From contig CAVXJC010000008.1 in the NCBI GenBank assembly GCA_963762075.1, positions 186,001 to 250,000 of the forward strand: DNA of 64,000 nt, in the 5' to 3' direction. The position numbers and the translations under genes were made by a program. How positions within the stretch are numbered: position 1 is the first letter of the stretch; each line of letters starts with the position of its first letter. Positions 33,007 to 40,974 of the stretch are shown here, in pieces. The DNA comes from JAOUEA01 sp963762075 (GTDB lineage Bacteria; Actinomycetota; UBA4738; HRBIN12). The notes beneath the pieces were generated by a model. It was given only the letters and a program-made list of their open reading frames with translations, did not search any database and was not told the DNA's origin.

Positions 33007-33825
33007 ATGAGATCTCATCGGCGGCTCCTCACCGTGTTCATGTCCTTGATCGTGCTGGCGTTGCTCGCTTCAGTGAGCCTGGCGGGTCCCGGTGTGTTCT
33101 CAGGACCACACGACGCCGTGACGACGGAAGACACCGAAGGCGAGGCCTGTGAGGAGACCACCGACGGTGACGGTGAGGAGACCACCGACGGTGAGGAGAC
33201 CACCGACGGTGAGGAGACCACCGACGGTGAGGAGACCACCGACGGTGAGGAGACCACCGACGGTGAGGAGACCACCGACGGTGAGGAGACCACCGACGGT
33301 GAGGAGACCACCGACGGTGAGGAGACCACCGACGGTGAGGAGACCACCGACGGTGACGGTGAGGATTGCGTCGCCGACGAAGAGCCGACCGAAGAGGATG
33401 GAGCGACCGACGACGGCTCAGAGCCGGCAGACGTCGACGCGGAGCGACAGGCGGCGTGCATGGCTGCCGCCCGTATCGAGCCTCCCCAGGAGGGTGAGAC
33501 CGAAGGTGGCACCGACGAGGTGGAGGAGGTCAAGGCCCACGGTCTCGACAACGCGATCGAGCACGTGCTCGCGAACTGCGTGAAGAATCCGCAGTCGCCC
33601 GGCCTGCTGAACGCCCTCGAGCACCTCGCGGCGAACCGTGAGCGACACGAAGCACACGAGATCTGGAAGGCAGAGCGCAAGGCCGAGCGCGATGCCGCCA
33701 AGGCCGAACGCGATGCCGCCAAGGCCGAGCGCAAGTCGGGCAAGGGCGGCGTCGGCTCACAAGGGAACGGCCATGGAAGCGGCGGCGAACACGGCAACCC
33801 GCACGGCAGCGACCACTCCAAGTAA
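33007..33825 (+). CDS. Secreted protein with EETTDG tandem repeats
   Basis: A 272-residue protein. It has a signal peptide (LLTVFMSLIVLALLASVSLA), then an acidic low-complexity region with eleven EETTDG units, then an acidic linker, and a conserved-looking segment, HGLDNAIEHVLANCVKNPQS, with GLLNALEHLAANRERH. After it come two AERDAAK repeats and a Gly/His/Ser-rich tail. The repeat region is perfect at DNA level. The protein is probably cell-wall or extracellular; the acidic repeats could bind calcium or act as a spacer. ATG 33007 is the only sensible start. Confidence 0.7.
   Translation: MRSHRRLLTVFMSLIVLALLASVSLAGPGVFSGPHDAVTTEDTEGEACEETTDGDGEETTDGEETTDGEETTDGEETTDGEETTDGEETTDGEETTDGEETTDGEETTDGEETTDGDGEDCVADEEPTEEDGATDDGSEPADVDAERQAACMAAARIEPPQEGETEGGTDEVEEVKAHGLDNAIEHVLANCVKNPQSPGLLNALEHLAANRERHEAHEIWKAERKAERDAAKAERDAAKAERKSGKGGVGSQGNGHGSGGEHGNPHGSDHSK
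33151..33360 (+). repeat. 18-bp perfect tandem repeat (11 units)
   Basis: The unit GAGGAGACCACCGACGGT occurs once at 33151-33168, is followed by GACGGT, then ten times head to tail from 33175 to 33354, and ends with GACGGT. All units are identical, including third codon positions, which points to recent slippage or recombination. Each unit encodes EETTDG. Confidence 0.97.
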
Positions 33826-33843
33826 CGAGGCCCATCCGCAACC

Positions 33844-33859
33844 CGGGCGGACCCGCCCG
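33844..33859. terminator. Possible terminator hairpin between convergent genes
   Basis: CGGGCGGACCCGCCCG forms a GC-rich stem of about six pairs with a four-base loop in the 70-base gap between the repeat-protein gene and rlmN. There is no T tract, so rho-independent function is uncertain. Confidence 0.35.
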
Positions 33860-33895
33860 TATGCTCGCATGCCGAGTGGTCTCACCTGGGGTTCA

Positions 33896-34943
33896 TCACC
33901 CGCTCGGAACCTGAGCCGACAGCGCGAGCTGTCCGCAGGCAGCGTCGATGCCGCGCCCACGCGTGTCACGCACGGTGACGTTGATCCTCTCCCGCTCGAG
34001 CACGTCGACGAACCCGCTGATGCGCGCCGGTGACGACCCCACCACGGCATAGCCCGGCGTCGGGTTCAGTGGGATCAGGTTCACGTGCGCGCCCAGCCGT
34101 CGAGCGATCGGGGCGAGCAGTGCGGCCTGTTCATCGGTGTCGTTGACCTGGTCGATCATCGCCCACTCGATCGACGGGCGCCGGTGCGTGGTCGATCGCC
34201 ACACGGTGATCGCTTCCTCGAGCACGGCGAGCGGATACAGGTCGTTGGGAGCACGAGCTGCGAGCGGAGCTCATCGCTCGCGGCATGGAAGCTCACCGCG
34301 AGCCCGACCTGCGGGTGAGCGATCGTCAGATGCTCGATGCCGGGGACGAGCCCGACCGTAGAGACCGTCACGCGACGCGCTCCGAGGCCGAATGCCCGCG
34401 GGTCGGTGAGACGTGCGAGCGCAGCAAAAACATGCCGTTCATTCGCGAGCGGCTCCCCCATGCCCATGAACACGACGTTCGTGAGACGCTGCGGAGTGCT
34501 CGCCGGCAGGCGAGCGGCTTCCCGGGCTGCCCATACCGCTTGAGCCGCGATCTCACCGGCCGTCAGGTTGTTCAGCAGGCCCATCTGCCCGGTCGCGCAG
34601 AACGTGCAACCCATCGCGCAGCCGGACTGCGAGGACACGCAGGCCGTGACCCGGTCGCGGTAGCCCATGAGCACCACCTCGATCGCATGTTTGCCTCCAA
34701 GGCGCAGGAGGGCCTTGCGAGTCGCTCCTCCATCAGTAGTGCGTTGTCGAGGATCTCGATCCCCAGGGGCAGGTCCTCCGAGAGTCGCTCGCGCAGCGCC
34801 GGCGACACCTCCGACATCCGCTCGTAGGTCGCAGCCCGCTTCCACAGTTGGGACCAGACCTGCTTGGCGCGGAAAGCCGGCTCTCCCCACGCGACCAGAC
34901 GATCGGTGAGCTGCTCGAGGCTTAGGTCATAGACGGTCGACAC
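33896..34943 (-). pseudogene. rlmN: rlmN (23S rRNA/tRNA m2A methyltransferase), two frameshifts
   Basis: Three frames together spell a complete RlmN radical-SAM methyltransferase that methylates A2503 of 23S rRNA and A37 of some tRNAs. Piece one begins at GTG 34943: LSLEQLTDRLVAWGEPAFRA. Piece two carries SSQSGCAMGCTFCATGQMGL with the CxxxCxxC cluster, VVFMGMGEPLANERHV and AVSFHAASDELRSQLV. Piece three has NLIPLNPTPGYAV and RDTRGRGIDAACGQL with the catalytic cysteine near the end. The frame changes lie near 34721-34733 and 34241-34256. No other residue is obviously lost, so sequencing or assembly indels are as likely as real decay. Confidence 0.85.
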
Positions 34944-35030
34944 GGATCCCTAGGGTAGCTGGACCTCTCAGAACCACTCGGTGAGTTCAGATCGAGGCGG
35001 CTCGACGTGTGATGCAGGGTCGTCGGTGCC

Positions 35031-36260
35031 CTAGATCTGTCCGTCTGCGATCTGCTCGGCGAGGTCGATCAGCCCCCGAGACTCGGGGATCGAGAACGAG
35101 GCATCCCAGGCGACCGGCCACGTCGAGAACTTCGCGATCACGACCTGAGCGGGCACATGGATCAAGATCGTCTGACCGTTGATGCCAGATCCTTTGTAGA
35201 TCGGCTTCGACGGGTCGACGACCCACCACTTGTTCCGGTAGTACGCGTTTGGCGGGAATTCCCGGGCGTCCTCGGAGGCGAGGAATGCCTGGACCTGGTC
35301 GTCGTCAGGAGAGAGGATGTCTCGGACCCAGGCGTGTGGCACGACTTGGGTAGCCCCTCGGCGACCGCCGCGACGCATCAGCTCGCCGAAGCGTGCGAGG
35401 TCGCGGAGCGTGCAGCACACACCGCCGTCGGCCATGGGGTGCGCGTGTGCGTCGACCGTGATCTCGGCGTCGAACTCCGCGCCCATCGGCCGCCAGAGCA
35501 GATCTGACACGACGTCGGCGAACCGCGCGCCCGCGGCGCGCTCGAGCACCCATCCCAACACGTCGGTCAGGACCGAGCGGTAGTCGAACGGTCCACCATG
35601 CGGGGCCTTGTTCTCGAGCGTCGGGTAGTAGCCGGTCATCGAGGCAGGCAAGCCCTCCGAGACCCGCGGCCGCCACAGGTAGATCTGCTCGTAGAGCCGG
35701 ACGTCGGCGTTCAAGTCGTCGTAGTCCTCGTTGAACCGGGTGCCCGCGCGCATATCGAGCAAGTGGCGCACCGTACATCCGTCGAACGAGGTCCCGCGAA
35801 GCTCGGAGATGTGCGTCGTGACGAGATCGCCGGGTTCGAGCGTGCCGGAGGCGATCAGCACGCCGATCGCCGTCGACGTGATCGACTTCGAGACGGACAT
35901 GCACAGGTGGGTCGTATCTGGACGCATGTCGTTGAAGTAGGTCTCGCTGATCACGCGCCCCCGATGCAGCACCAACAACCCATCGGTGTAGGTGTCCTCG
36001 ACCAGACCGCGAAACGACGTAGAGCGCGACCCCGTCCGGACACGCGCGCCCATGAGGTCGCGTTCGGCGCGCGGCAGTTTCCACACCGGTCCGTCGCCGC
36101 GACCGATCTTCGCGGTCGGGATCAGATCGCGGACATGCTGGAAGCCCCACCGGTTGAACGGTGGGTCCTGCCAGTTGTTGAGCGTGACCAGCCGATCGGC
36201 CGGAGGCGGGGAGCCGTGCATCAGCCCGAGCTCCGCGGCTGTGGGGATGCGCCGGCTCAT
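35031..36260 (-). CDS. Serine hydrolase of the beta-lactamase/NylB (6-aminohexanoate-dimer hydrolase) type
   Basis: A 409-residue serine hydrolase. The catalytic SxxK is in LCMSVSKSITSTAIGVL. The tyrosine region reads GGPFDYRSVLTDVLGWVLER, as in NylB and EstB-like esterases, and YKGSGINGQTILIHVP gives the third (KTG-like) strand. No signal peptide is seen, so it is cytoplasmic. Relatives hydrolyse amide or ester bonds of small synthetic or natural oligomers, and beta-lactam resistance is not implied. The start is ATG 36260. It ends 88 bases before the rlmN region. Confidence 0.85.
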   Translation of the reverse strand: MSRRIPTAAELGLMHGSPPPADRLVTLNNWQDPPFNRWGFQHVRDLIPTAKIGRGDGPVWKLPRAERDLMGARVRTGSRSTSFRGLVEDTYTDGLLVLHRGRVISETYFNDMRPDTTHLCMSVSKSITSTAIGVLIASGTLEPGDLVTTHISELRGTSFDGCTVRHLLDMRAGTRFNEDYDDLNADVRLYEQIYLWRPRVSEGLPASMTGYYPTLENKAPHGGPFDYRSVLTDVLGWVLERAAGARFADVVSDLLWRPMGAEFDAEITVDAHAHPMADGGVCCTLRDLARFGELMRRGGRRGATQVVPHAWVRDILSPDDDQVQAFLASEDAREFPPNAYYRNKWWVVDPSKPIYKGSGINGQTILIHVPAQVVIAKFSTWPVAWDASFSIPESRGLIDLAEQIADGQI

Positions 36261-36312
36261 GCGCCCGTCCCCGCCGTGACGGCGGTCATGGTTGCGGAAG
36301 CTTCGTCCCTCG

Positions 36313-37059
36313 TCACAGCACGCCGCCGGCGGGCTTCTCCCACACCGACACGTGTTGCCGGCTCTCGCTCGTGAACGGCTCTCGCTTCCATCCGCTCCAA
36401 CGCTCGCGCAACGTCATGCCGGCGAGCTGTGCCATCAGGTCGAGCTCCGAGGGCCACACGTATCGGAACGGCATCGATACCCGCTCGAGCCTCCCGTCCA
36501 CGATCTCGAGGTGATGGGACGTGAGGCCCTGCGCCGCGACGTCGTATTCGTCGATCCCCCACTGATCGTCGCTCCCGTAGAAGACACGGAAAGTGTCACC
36601 CGGCGGGAGTCGCTGGAGTTCGGGGATCATGACCTCGACGGCGAAGCACCCACCCGGCTCGAGATGGGCCGACACGTTGCGGAAGCATGCGACCTGTGCC
36701 GCCTGTGTCGTCAGGTTCATGATCGTGTTGAAGACCAGATATGCGAGGGAGAACGAACCTTCGACCGAGGTCGTCGCGAAGTCGCCGATCGTCACGCCGA
36801 TGTCTGCACCCCTGGGCTTGGCGCGAAGCTTCCCTGCCATCGCCTTCGACAGCTCGATCCCGTGCACGGTCACTCCTCGTTCGACGAGCGGGAGCGCGAT
36901 CCGGCCCGTCCCGATGCCGAGCTCGAGCGCACGTCCGCCGCCGGCGATCTCGAAAAGGAACTCGACGGCTGCGTCCAAGAACTCGGTAGCGAACATCTCA
37001 GAGGACGTCTCGTCGTACCTCGCGGCGATGCGCTCGTCGAAGTAGCCGTCGTCGCTCAC
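36313..37059 (-). CDS. Class I SAM-dependent methyltransferase
   Basis: A 248-residue methyltransferase. Motif I is GRALELGIGTGRIALPLVER, motif II is HGIELSKAM, and FSLAYLVFNTIMNLTTQAAQ with LEPGGCFAVEVMIPEL gives post-motifs. It begins GYFDERIAARYDE, the common start of the group of small-molecule methyltransferases. The substrate is unknown. It lies 52 bases upstream of the hydrolase gene on the same strand and probably shares its transcript. The start is ATG 37059. Confidence 0.87.
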   Translation of the reverse strand: MSDDGYFDERIAARYDETSSEMFATEFLDAAVEFLFEIAGGGRALELGIGTGRIALPLVERGVTVHGIELSKAMAGKLRAKPRGADIGVTIGDFATTSVEGSFSLAYLVFNTIMNLTTQAAQVACFRNVSAHLEPGGCFAVEVMIPELQRLPPGDTFRVFYGSDDQWGIDEYDVAAQGLTSHHLEIVDGRLERVSMPFRYVWPSELDLMAQLAGMTLRERWSGWKREPFTSESRQHVSVWEKPAGGVL

Positions 37060-37146
37060 GTCCCGAACCTACCGCAGCCGCGAGGCATCTCTCCGCCATC
37101 CTTCCGGTCGGCGGGAAGCGATGGATCGGCCTGCTACGGTGACTGC

Positions 37147-37656
37147 GTGAGCAGATCGGTGCTGGACGACGCGTTCGCGCACCACGTGTGGGCAACCCTG
37201 CGAGTCGTCGATGCGTGCCTCCCGCTGACCTCGGAGCAGTTGGAGACCACGGTGCCGGGCACGTACGGCTCGATCCTCGACACGATGCGCCACATCGTCG
37301 GGGGTGACACCTCGTACCTGTTCGCCATGACAGGCGGCAAGGTCGCCCAGATCGACGAAGACCGCATGAACTTGAAAGAGCTCAGGGTCGTGATGGAGAG
37401 TCACGGCGTCGCCTGGTCAGCGCTCTTGGAACAGGACATCGATCCCGACACCGTCATCGTGCGGCGCCGCGACGACGGATCCGAGACCCACGCCCCGATG
37501 GGAATACGGCTCGCGCAGGCAGTGCACCACGGCACCGATCATCGCAGCCAGATCTGCACCGCTCTCACGACGCTCGGCATCGAGCCGCCGGAGATCGACG
37601 TCTGGGACTTCTGCGACGAGAACGGCCGGCTCGTCGAGGTTCCAGCGACGTCATAG
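37147..37656 (+). CDS. DinB family protein
   Basis: A 169-residue four-helix-bundle protein of the DinB/YfiT group. Metal-binding histidines are seen in TMRHIVGGDTSYLF and in VHHGTDHRSQICTALTTLG, in the canonical spacing. Members act as metal-dependent thiol transferases or S-transferases. The GTG start at 37147 begins SRSVLDDAFAHHVWATL, the usual start of the family. It is divergent from the methyltransferase (87-base gap) and precedes the DUF192 gene by 51 bases. Confidence 0.85.
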   Translation: MSRSVLDDAFAHHVWATLRVVDACLPLTSEQLETTVPGTYGSILDTMRHIVGGDTSYLFAMTGGKVAQIDEDRMNLKELRVVMESHGVAWSALLEQDIDPDTVIVRRRDDGSETHAPMGIRLAQAVHHGTDHRSQICTALTTLGIEPPEIDVWDFCDENGRLVEVPATS

Positions 37657-37707
37657 ATCCGCGCATTTCGCGTGACCGATGTCGGCAGGTGTCGCTAGCC
37701 TCGGGGC

Positions 37708-38091
37708 GTGCGACGGATGACGCTCCGAGGGTCGCGGGGCAAGGTGTGGACGATCGAGGTTCCCGCCACTCGGCGCGAACGCATGCGAGGGGCACGCGCT
37801 GCCGCCTGGCACGCCGTCACCCACGGCATGCTCTTCGAGCGATGCCGGTCTGTGCACACGTTCGGCATGCGCCGACCGATCACCGTCGCCTTGCTCGACG
37901 CAGATATGCGCGTCGTCCGAACGATCGTCCTGAAGCCACGACGCGTGCTGCTTCCTCGGCCAGGGGTGCGCCACACGCTGGAATGCGGAGTCGACGCCGA
38001 CGTTCGACCGGGCGACAGGTTCTGGCGTGAGGCGCGGCCTGAGCGCCGCCGGGGGGAAGGTCCGACGACGCTCAGACCGATGCGCCGATGA
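37708..38091 (+). CDS. DUF192 family protein
   Basis: A 127-residue protein of the DUF192 family. The core CRSVHTFGMRRPITVALLDA followed by MRVVRTIVLKPRR and a C-terminal GVDADVRPGDRF is diagnostic. DUF192 proteins are small beta-barrels, often secreted, of unclear function; no signal peptide is evident here. The GTG start is at 37708. Unlike most members it carries a basic tail (ARPERRRGEG). Its 3' end overlaps a small minus-strand gene by 20 bases. Confidence 0.82.
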   Translation: MRRMTLRGSRGKVWTIEVPATRRERMRGARAAAWHAVTHGMLFERCRSVHTFGMRRPITVALLDADMRVVRTIVLKPRRVLLPRPGVRHTLECGVDADVRPGDRFWREARPERRRGEGPTTLRPMRR

Positions 38092-38239
38092 TGAGACGCA
38101 GGAGTGCCGCCAGGCCCGTGGCCGTCACTGCGATCGTCGCTGCGACGACGTACGGGGCCCACGCGGGCACCGCGACCGGTTCCTTGCGGGCCGGGTCGGG
38201 TTGCGTCAAGCCGAGCCACTCCAGCACGAGCCTCATCAC
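38072..38239 (-). CDS. Small single-pass membrane protein (candidate)
   Basis: A 55-codon open frame on the minus strand starting at GTG 38239 (ATG 38236 is an alternative). It reads MRLVLEWLGLTQPDPARKEP, then a helix, PYVVAATIAVTATGLAALLR, and ends LIIGASV. The composition and the single hydrophobic helix after a short amphipathic head suggest a real small membrane protein. No relatives are known to me. It overlaps the convergent DUF192 gene by 20 bases and lies 49 bases before the lipoprotein stop on the same strand. Confidence 0.4.
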   Translation of the reverse strand: MMRLVLEWLGLTQPDPARKEPVAVPAWAPYVVAATIAVTATGLAALLRLIIGASV

Positions 38240-38288
38240 AAGGAATGTTCGGCTCGAATGGGTGTGGGGTTGAGCCTAAGCAACCGAG

Positions 38289-38828
38289 TCACGCGATCCA
38301 CGCGGGGCGAGTCCCGACCACCGTCCAAGCCCCGTCGCGTTCCTCGAGCTTCCACGTGTTGCCCGCGCCGCAGAGACCGCCACATCCGTAGCTCGCCCCG
38401 ACCTTCACTTCATCGGCTCGCTCGACGATCGGGCCGAGTGTCACGACGATCTCGTTCGGCACTCCCCGGAACCAATCATCGTCGTAGAGCACGGTGGGGT
38501 CGTCGATGAACCTGAGGTTCTCGAGGTCGAGCTGTTCGCGTAGGGCCTGCTGATCTGCTTCGGAGAGCACGTCGTCGCAGTGTTTGGATCCTTCCCCGAC
38601 GACGTCGGTCGGGTCGGTGCACAGACCGGTCACGACGTAGACACGGCGCCAATCCATGCCTTCGCTGCTCACGAGCTCAGGGATCAACGCCCCGTAGACG
38701 CCGACCTTCCGTTCATCGATCTCAGGAGGCGGTGGCGTCGATCCTCCGTCCGCGGCGGGCGGTTCGGTCGCTTCGGCGCAGGCGGCAAGCAACAACACGA
38801 CTGACACGAATCCGGCGATCCGTTGCAT
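38289..38828 (-). CDS. Secreted lipoprotein of unknown family
   Basis: A 179-residue lipoprotein. The leader MQRIAGFVSVVLLLAACAEA contains lipobox LAAC. The mature protein begins with a proline/glutamate linker (PPAADGGSTPPPPEIDERK) and a compact domain with four further cysteines, two in LCTDPT and KHCDDV, and two in YGCGGLCGAGNTW, likely forming disulfides. The C-terminal part GNTWKLEERDGAWTVVGTRP resembles short secreted beta domains. ATG 38828 is chosen since GAGGAGG lies upstream at good spacing; longer readings would run into the tRNA region. Confidence 0.75.
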   Translation of the reverse strand: MQRIAGFVSVVLLLAACAEATEPPAADGGSTPPPPEIDERKVGVYGALIPELVSSEGMDWRRVYVVTGLCTDPTDVVGEGSKHCDDVLSEADQQALREQLDLENLRFIDDPTVLYDDDWFRGVPNEIVVTLGPIVERADEVKVGASYGCGGLCGAGNTWKLEERDGAWTVVGTRPAWIA

Positions 38829-38981
38829 GACATAACCTCCTCGGGGAAGCGGACAGGACCCGGTCTCTCGTTCACATGCCCCGACGCTCTTGCCGTGTGA
38901 CGCGGGGAGCGCTCCTCGGGTCGTGGCTATACTCTGTCGGCTCGCCTCGGCGGCCGCTACCCTGCTGGAGGAGCATGTTGC

Positions 38982-39054
38982 GCCCCCATCGTCTAGCGGC
39001 CTAGGACGCCGCCCTTTCAAGGCGGAAGCACGGGTTCGAATCCCGTTGGGGGCA
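38982..39054 (+). tRNA. tRNA-Glu (anticodon TTC)
   Basis: A complete cloverleaf: acceptor GCCCCCA/TGGGGGC with discriminator A, anticodon stem CCGCC/GGCGG with loop CTTTCAA, and T arm ACGGG-TTCGAAT-CCCGT. The anticodon TTC reads glutamate codons. The 3' CCA is not encoded. Confidence 0.95.
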
Positions 39055-39117
39055 CGGCTCCGCGCTCGGGTCTCCAGGTCCTCACGCGGCGCCAAGACAA
39101 CGACAGAACGCGAACGT

Positions 39118-39196
39118 GCGCCCGTAGAGGAGTCCGGCCGTCCTCACCGCCCTGTCAAGGCGGAGATCGCGGGATCGAAGCCCGTCGGGCGCGCCA
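39118..39196 (+). tRNA. tRNA-Asp (anticodon GTC), divergent
   Basis: Acceptor GCGCCCG/CGGGCGC, discriminator G, CCA encoded. The D stem is GAGG/CCTC with an 11-base loop AGTCCGGCCGT, the anticodon stem CCGCC/GGCGG with loop CTGTCAA, and the T stem GCGGG/CCCGT. Positions 54 and 60 are A and G in the T loop (ATCGAAG) instead of T and T, and 21 is T. The D loop resembles archaeal tRNA-Asp. All stems pair, so it is probably functional or recently so. Confidence 0.75.
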
Positions 39197-39201
39197 CGTG
39201 A

Positions 39202-39230
39202 CGCCGCGCCGGCCTCGAGCCGGCGCGGCG
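39202..39230 (+). terminator. Strong hairpin after the tRNA pair
   Basis: CGCCGCGCCGG pairs perfectly with CCGGCGCGGCG around a seven-base loop, CCTCGAG, directly after tRNA-Asp. It is followed by TTCC rather than a long T tract. It is a good candidate terminator or processing hairpin for the tRNA transcript. Confidence 0.6.
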
Positions 39231-39294
39231 TTCCGGGCCGGGTCGGGCGGTAGAAATCGCAAGGCCCAGGTCATGGGCAGCGGCCACCTACGAC

Positions 39295-39329
39295 CGGTAA
39301 CGGACTCCGCCAATTCGGTAACGGACCCC
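39295..39329 (+). repeat. Direct repeat CGGTAACGGAC(T/C)CC, two copies
   Basis: CGGTAACGGACTCC at 39295-39308 and CGGTAACGGACCCC at 39316-39329 differ at one base and lie 21 bases apart. They sit in the gene-free 283-base gap (39197-39480) between the tRNA pair and the cyclase. They could be a remnant of an insertion end or a regulator site. No transposase or integrase gene is nearby. Confidence 0.45.
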
Positions 39330-39480
39330 CCAACCATCGAAGCATGACCTGCGGTCAACCGCGTGTCACACCAGGCAACTCACGGGAGTGGGACTCCGTA
39401 TGTCGCTCCTCTGCCGCCATCTCGGTCTTGAGGACGACCGTCCCGATCCAGCTCGTTTCGCGCCAAACTAGTATCGCCCG

Positions 39481-40689
39481 ATGGCCGGGCCCCGCTTCCG
39501 ACGCTGGTGGGATTCCCTCATGTCCCTCGGCGCATACCCGGGAGAAACCGACATCCATCGCGGGACGAGAAGGATCGTCGTCGGCTATTTCGTCTTCGGT
39601 GCGCTGGTTCGCCTACCCATCTCAGCCTCGGAGTTCGGCGAAGGGCTGCCGTGGGTGGGCGTGGTCGACCTCACCGCCGCGCTCTCGAGCGTCCTCCTGC
39701 TGGGCGTGCTCGCGCTGAAGCCTGATCGTTTCCCGTGGATCGTCGATGCAGCGTTGTTCCTCATACTCGTCGAGGTCCTGGCGGGGACGATCATCCTCGG
39801 CGGGCTGGTGCCGTCGGACTTGGTCATCCTGTTCGGGTTGTTGGTCGTCATCGGCGCGCTGATCGTTCTCTCCATCAAGGCGGCGTTCCTGTGGTCCCTG
39901 GCCTACGGGGTCACGCTCGTCTTGGCCGTGGTGCTGCCCGAACGGATCGAGCCGGTGCACGTGGTCGAGGGATCGCCCGCCGGCATCGCGTCAACGATCG
40001 TCGGGGTCACGGTCTTCCTGTTCGCCTCCATGGCCTACTTCGTGCGCCAACGTGACCGGTTCCAGAAGGAATCCGACGATCTGTTGCATGCCATCTTGCC
40101 GGACGAGATCGCCCAGCGGCTCAAGTCGGACAGGACGATGATCGCCGACGATCACGAGTCGGCCTCGGTCCTGTTCGCCGACGTGGTCGGCTTCACGCCG
40201 ATGTCGGCAACGATGTCCCCGCCCGAACTCGTGGGGCTGCTGAACAGCGTGTTCACGATCTTCGACGGGTTCGTGGAGGAGCTGGGTCTGGAGAAGATCA
40301 AGACCGTGGGAGACGAATACATGGTTGCCGCCGGCGTGCCGCACGGACGGTCCGATCACGCGCACGCCATCGCCGAGCTGGCCCTTCGGATCCGCGACCA
40401 CACCGAGCGACACCGGTTCCACGGCCATGACATCAGCCTGCGGATCGGGATCAATTCGGGCCCGGTCGTCGCCGGGATCGTGGGCACCCACAAGTTCGCC
40501 TACGACCTGTGGGGAGATGTCGTGAACACGGCAAGCCGCATGGAGTCTGAAGGGGTCGCGGGATCGATCCAGGTGACCCCGGCGACCTACGAGCTGATCC
40601 GAGACGAGTTCGTCTGCGAGCCGCGCGGCGTCATCTCGGTGAAGGGCAAGGGCGACATGAACACCTACATCCTCGTCTCCAGGGGATGA
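39481..40689 (+). CDS. Membrane-anchored class III adenylate cyclase
   Basis: A 402-residue protein. The N-terminal half has about six hydrophobic helices (residues 30-190), followed by a linker QRDRFQKESDDLLHAILPDE and the cyclase domain. Metal aspartates are in SVLFADVVGFTPMSATM and in EKIKTVGDEYMVAAG. The lysine of EKIKTVGD and the aspartate of YDLWGDVVNTASRMES are the pair that selects ATP over GTP, so cAMP is the likely product. The transition-state asparagine and arginine in VVNTASR are present. ATG 39481 is the start. The gene lies between tRNA-Asp and tRNA-Phe, an unusual position. Confidence 0.9.
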   Translation: MAGPRFRRWWDSLMSLGAYPGETDIHRGTRRIVVGYFVFGALVRLPISASEFGEGLPWVGVVDLTAALSSVLLLGVLALKPDRFPWIVDAALFLILVEVLAGTIILGGLVPSDLVILFGLLVVIGALIVLSIKAAFLWSLAYGVTLVLAVVLPERIEPVHVVEGSPAGIASTIVGVTVFLFASMAYFVRQRDRFQKESDDLLHAILPDEIAQRLKSDRTMIADDHESASVLFADVVGFTPMSATMSPPELVGLLNSVFTIFDGFVEELGLEKIKTVGDEYMVAAGVPHGRSDHAHAIAELALRIRDHTERHRFHGHDISLRIGINSGPVVAGIVGTHKFAYDLWGDVVNTASRMESEGVAGSIQVTPATYELIRDEFVCEPRGVISVKGKGDMNTYILVSRG

Positions 40690-40893
40690 GCTGCGCCCAG
40701 CGAGGGATCGACTCGGTGCGGCCGCCTGACTGTCTCCACCTCCGGCACCACACGGCAAGAATCAAGGCTGCATCGGGGGCATCCCGCAAGCCGAGATGGC
40801 GTTACCGAGCCGGGACCCACCTCCACTCGCTACACTTCAACGCGCTGGTGGTGACCTCGGTGGCGATTTTCTGCCAGGTTCTCTACCGGCCCG

Positions 40894-40965
40894 GGCTGGG
40901 TAGCTCAGTTGGCAGAGCACGCGGCTGAAAACCGCGGTGTCGGCAGTTCGATTCTGCCCCGGCCA
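40894..40965 (+). tRNA. tRNA-Phe (anticodon GAA), acceptor one base short
   Basis: D stem GCTC/GAGC, anticodon stem CGCGG/CCGCG with loop CTGAAAA and T arm GGCAG-TTCGATT-CTGCC are normal. The 5' acceptor strand GGCTGGG needs a 7-base partner such as CCCGGCC, but only CCGGCC is present before discriminator A. One C appears to be missing from a C run at 40957-40960. This may be a homopolymer sequencing error. CCA is not encoded. Confidence 0.85.
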
Positions 40966-40974
40966 CCGTCACGC

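Noticed and set aside
33151..33360. CRISPR array
   Set aside because: The 18-bp units are head to tail without spacers and lie in frame within a coding sequence.
33015..33821. Serine-rich minus-strand reading of the repeat region
   Set aside because: The plus strand has a signal peptide and start at 33007; the serine/proline-rich antisense frame comes from the repeat itself.
35031..36260. Beta-lactamase conferring resistance
   Set aside because: The motifs fit NylB/EstB-like hydrolases, there is no signal peptide, and the third motif is not a typical KTG.
39295..39329. Complete insertion sequence or integrated element at the tRNA
   Set aside because: Only two short direct repeats are seen; no transposase, integrase or duplicated tRNA end is present.
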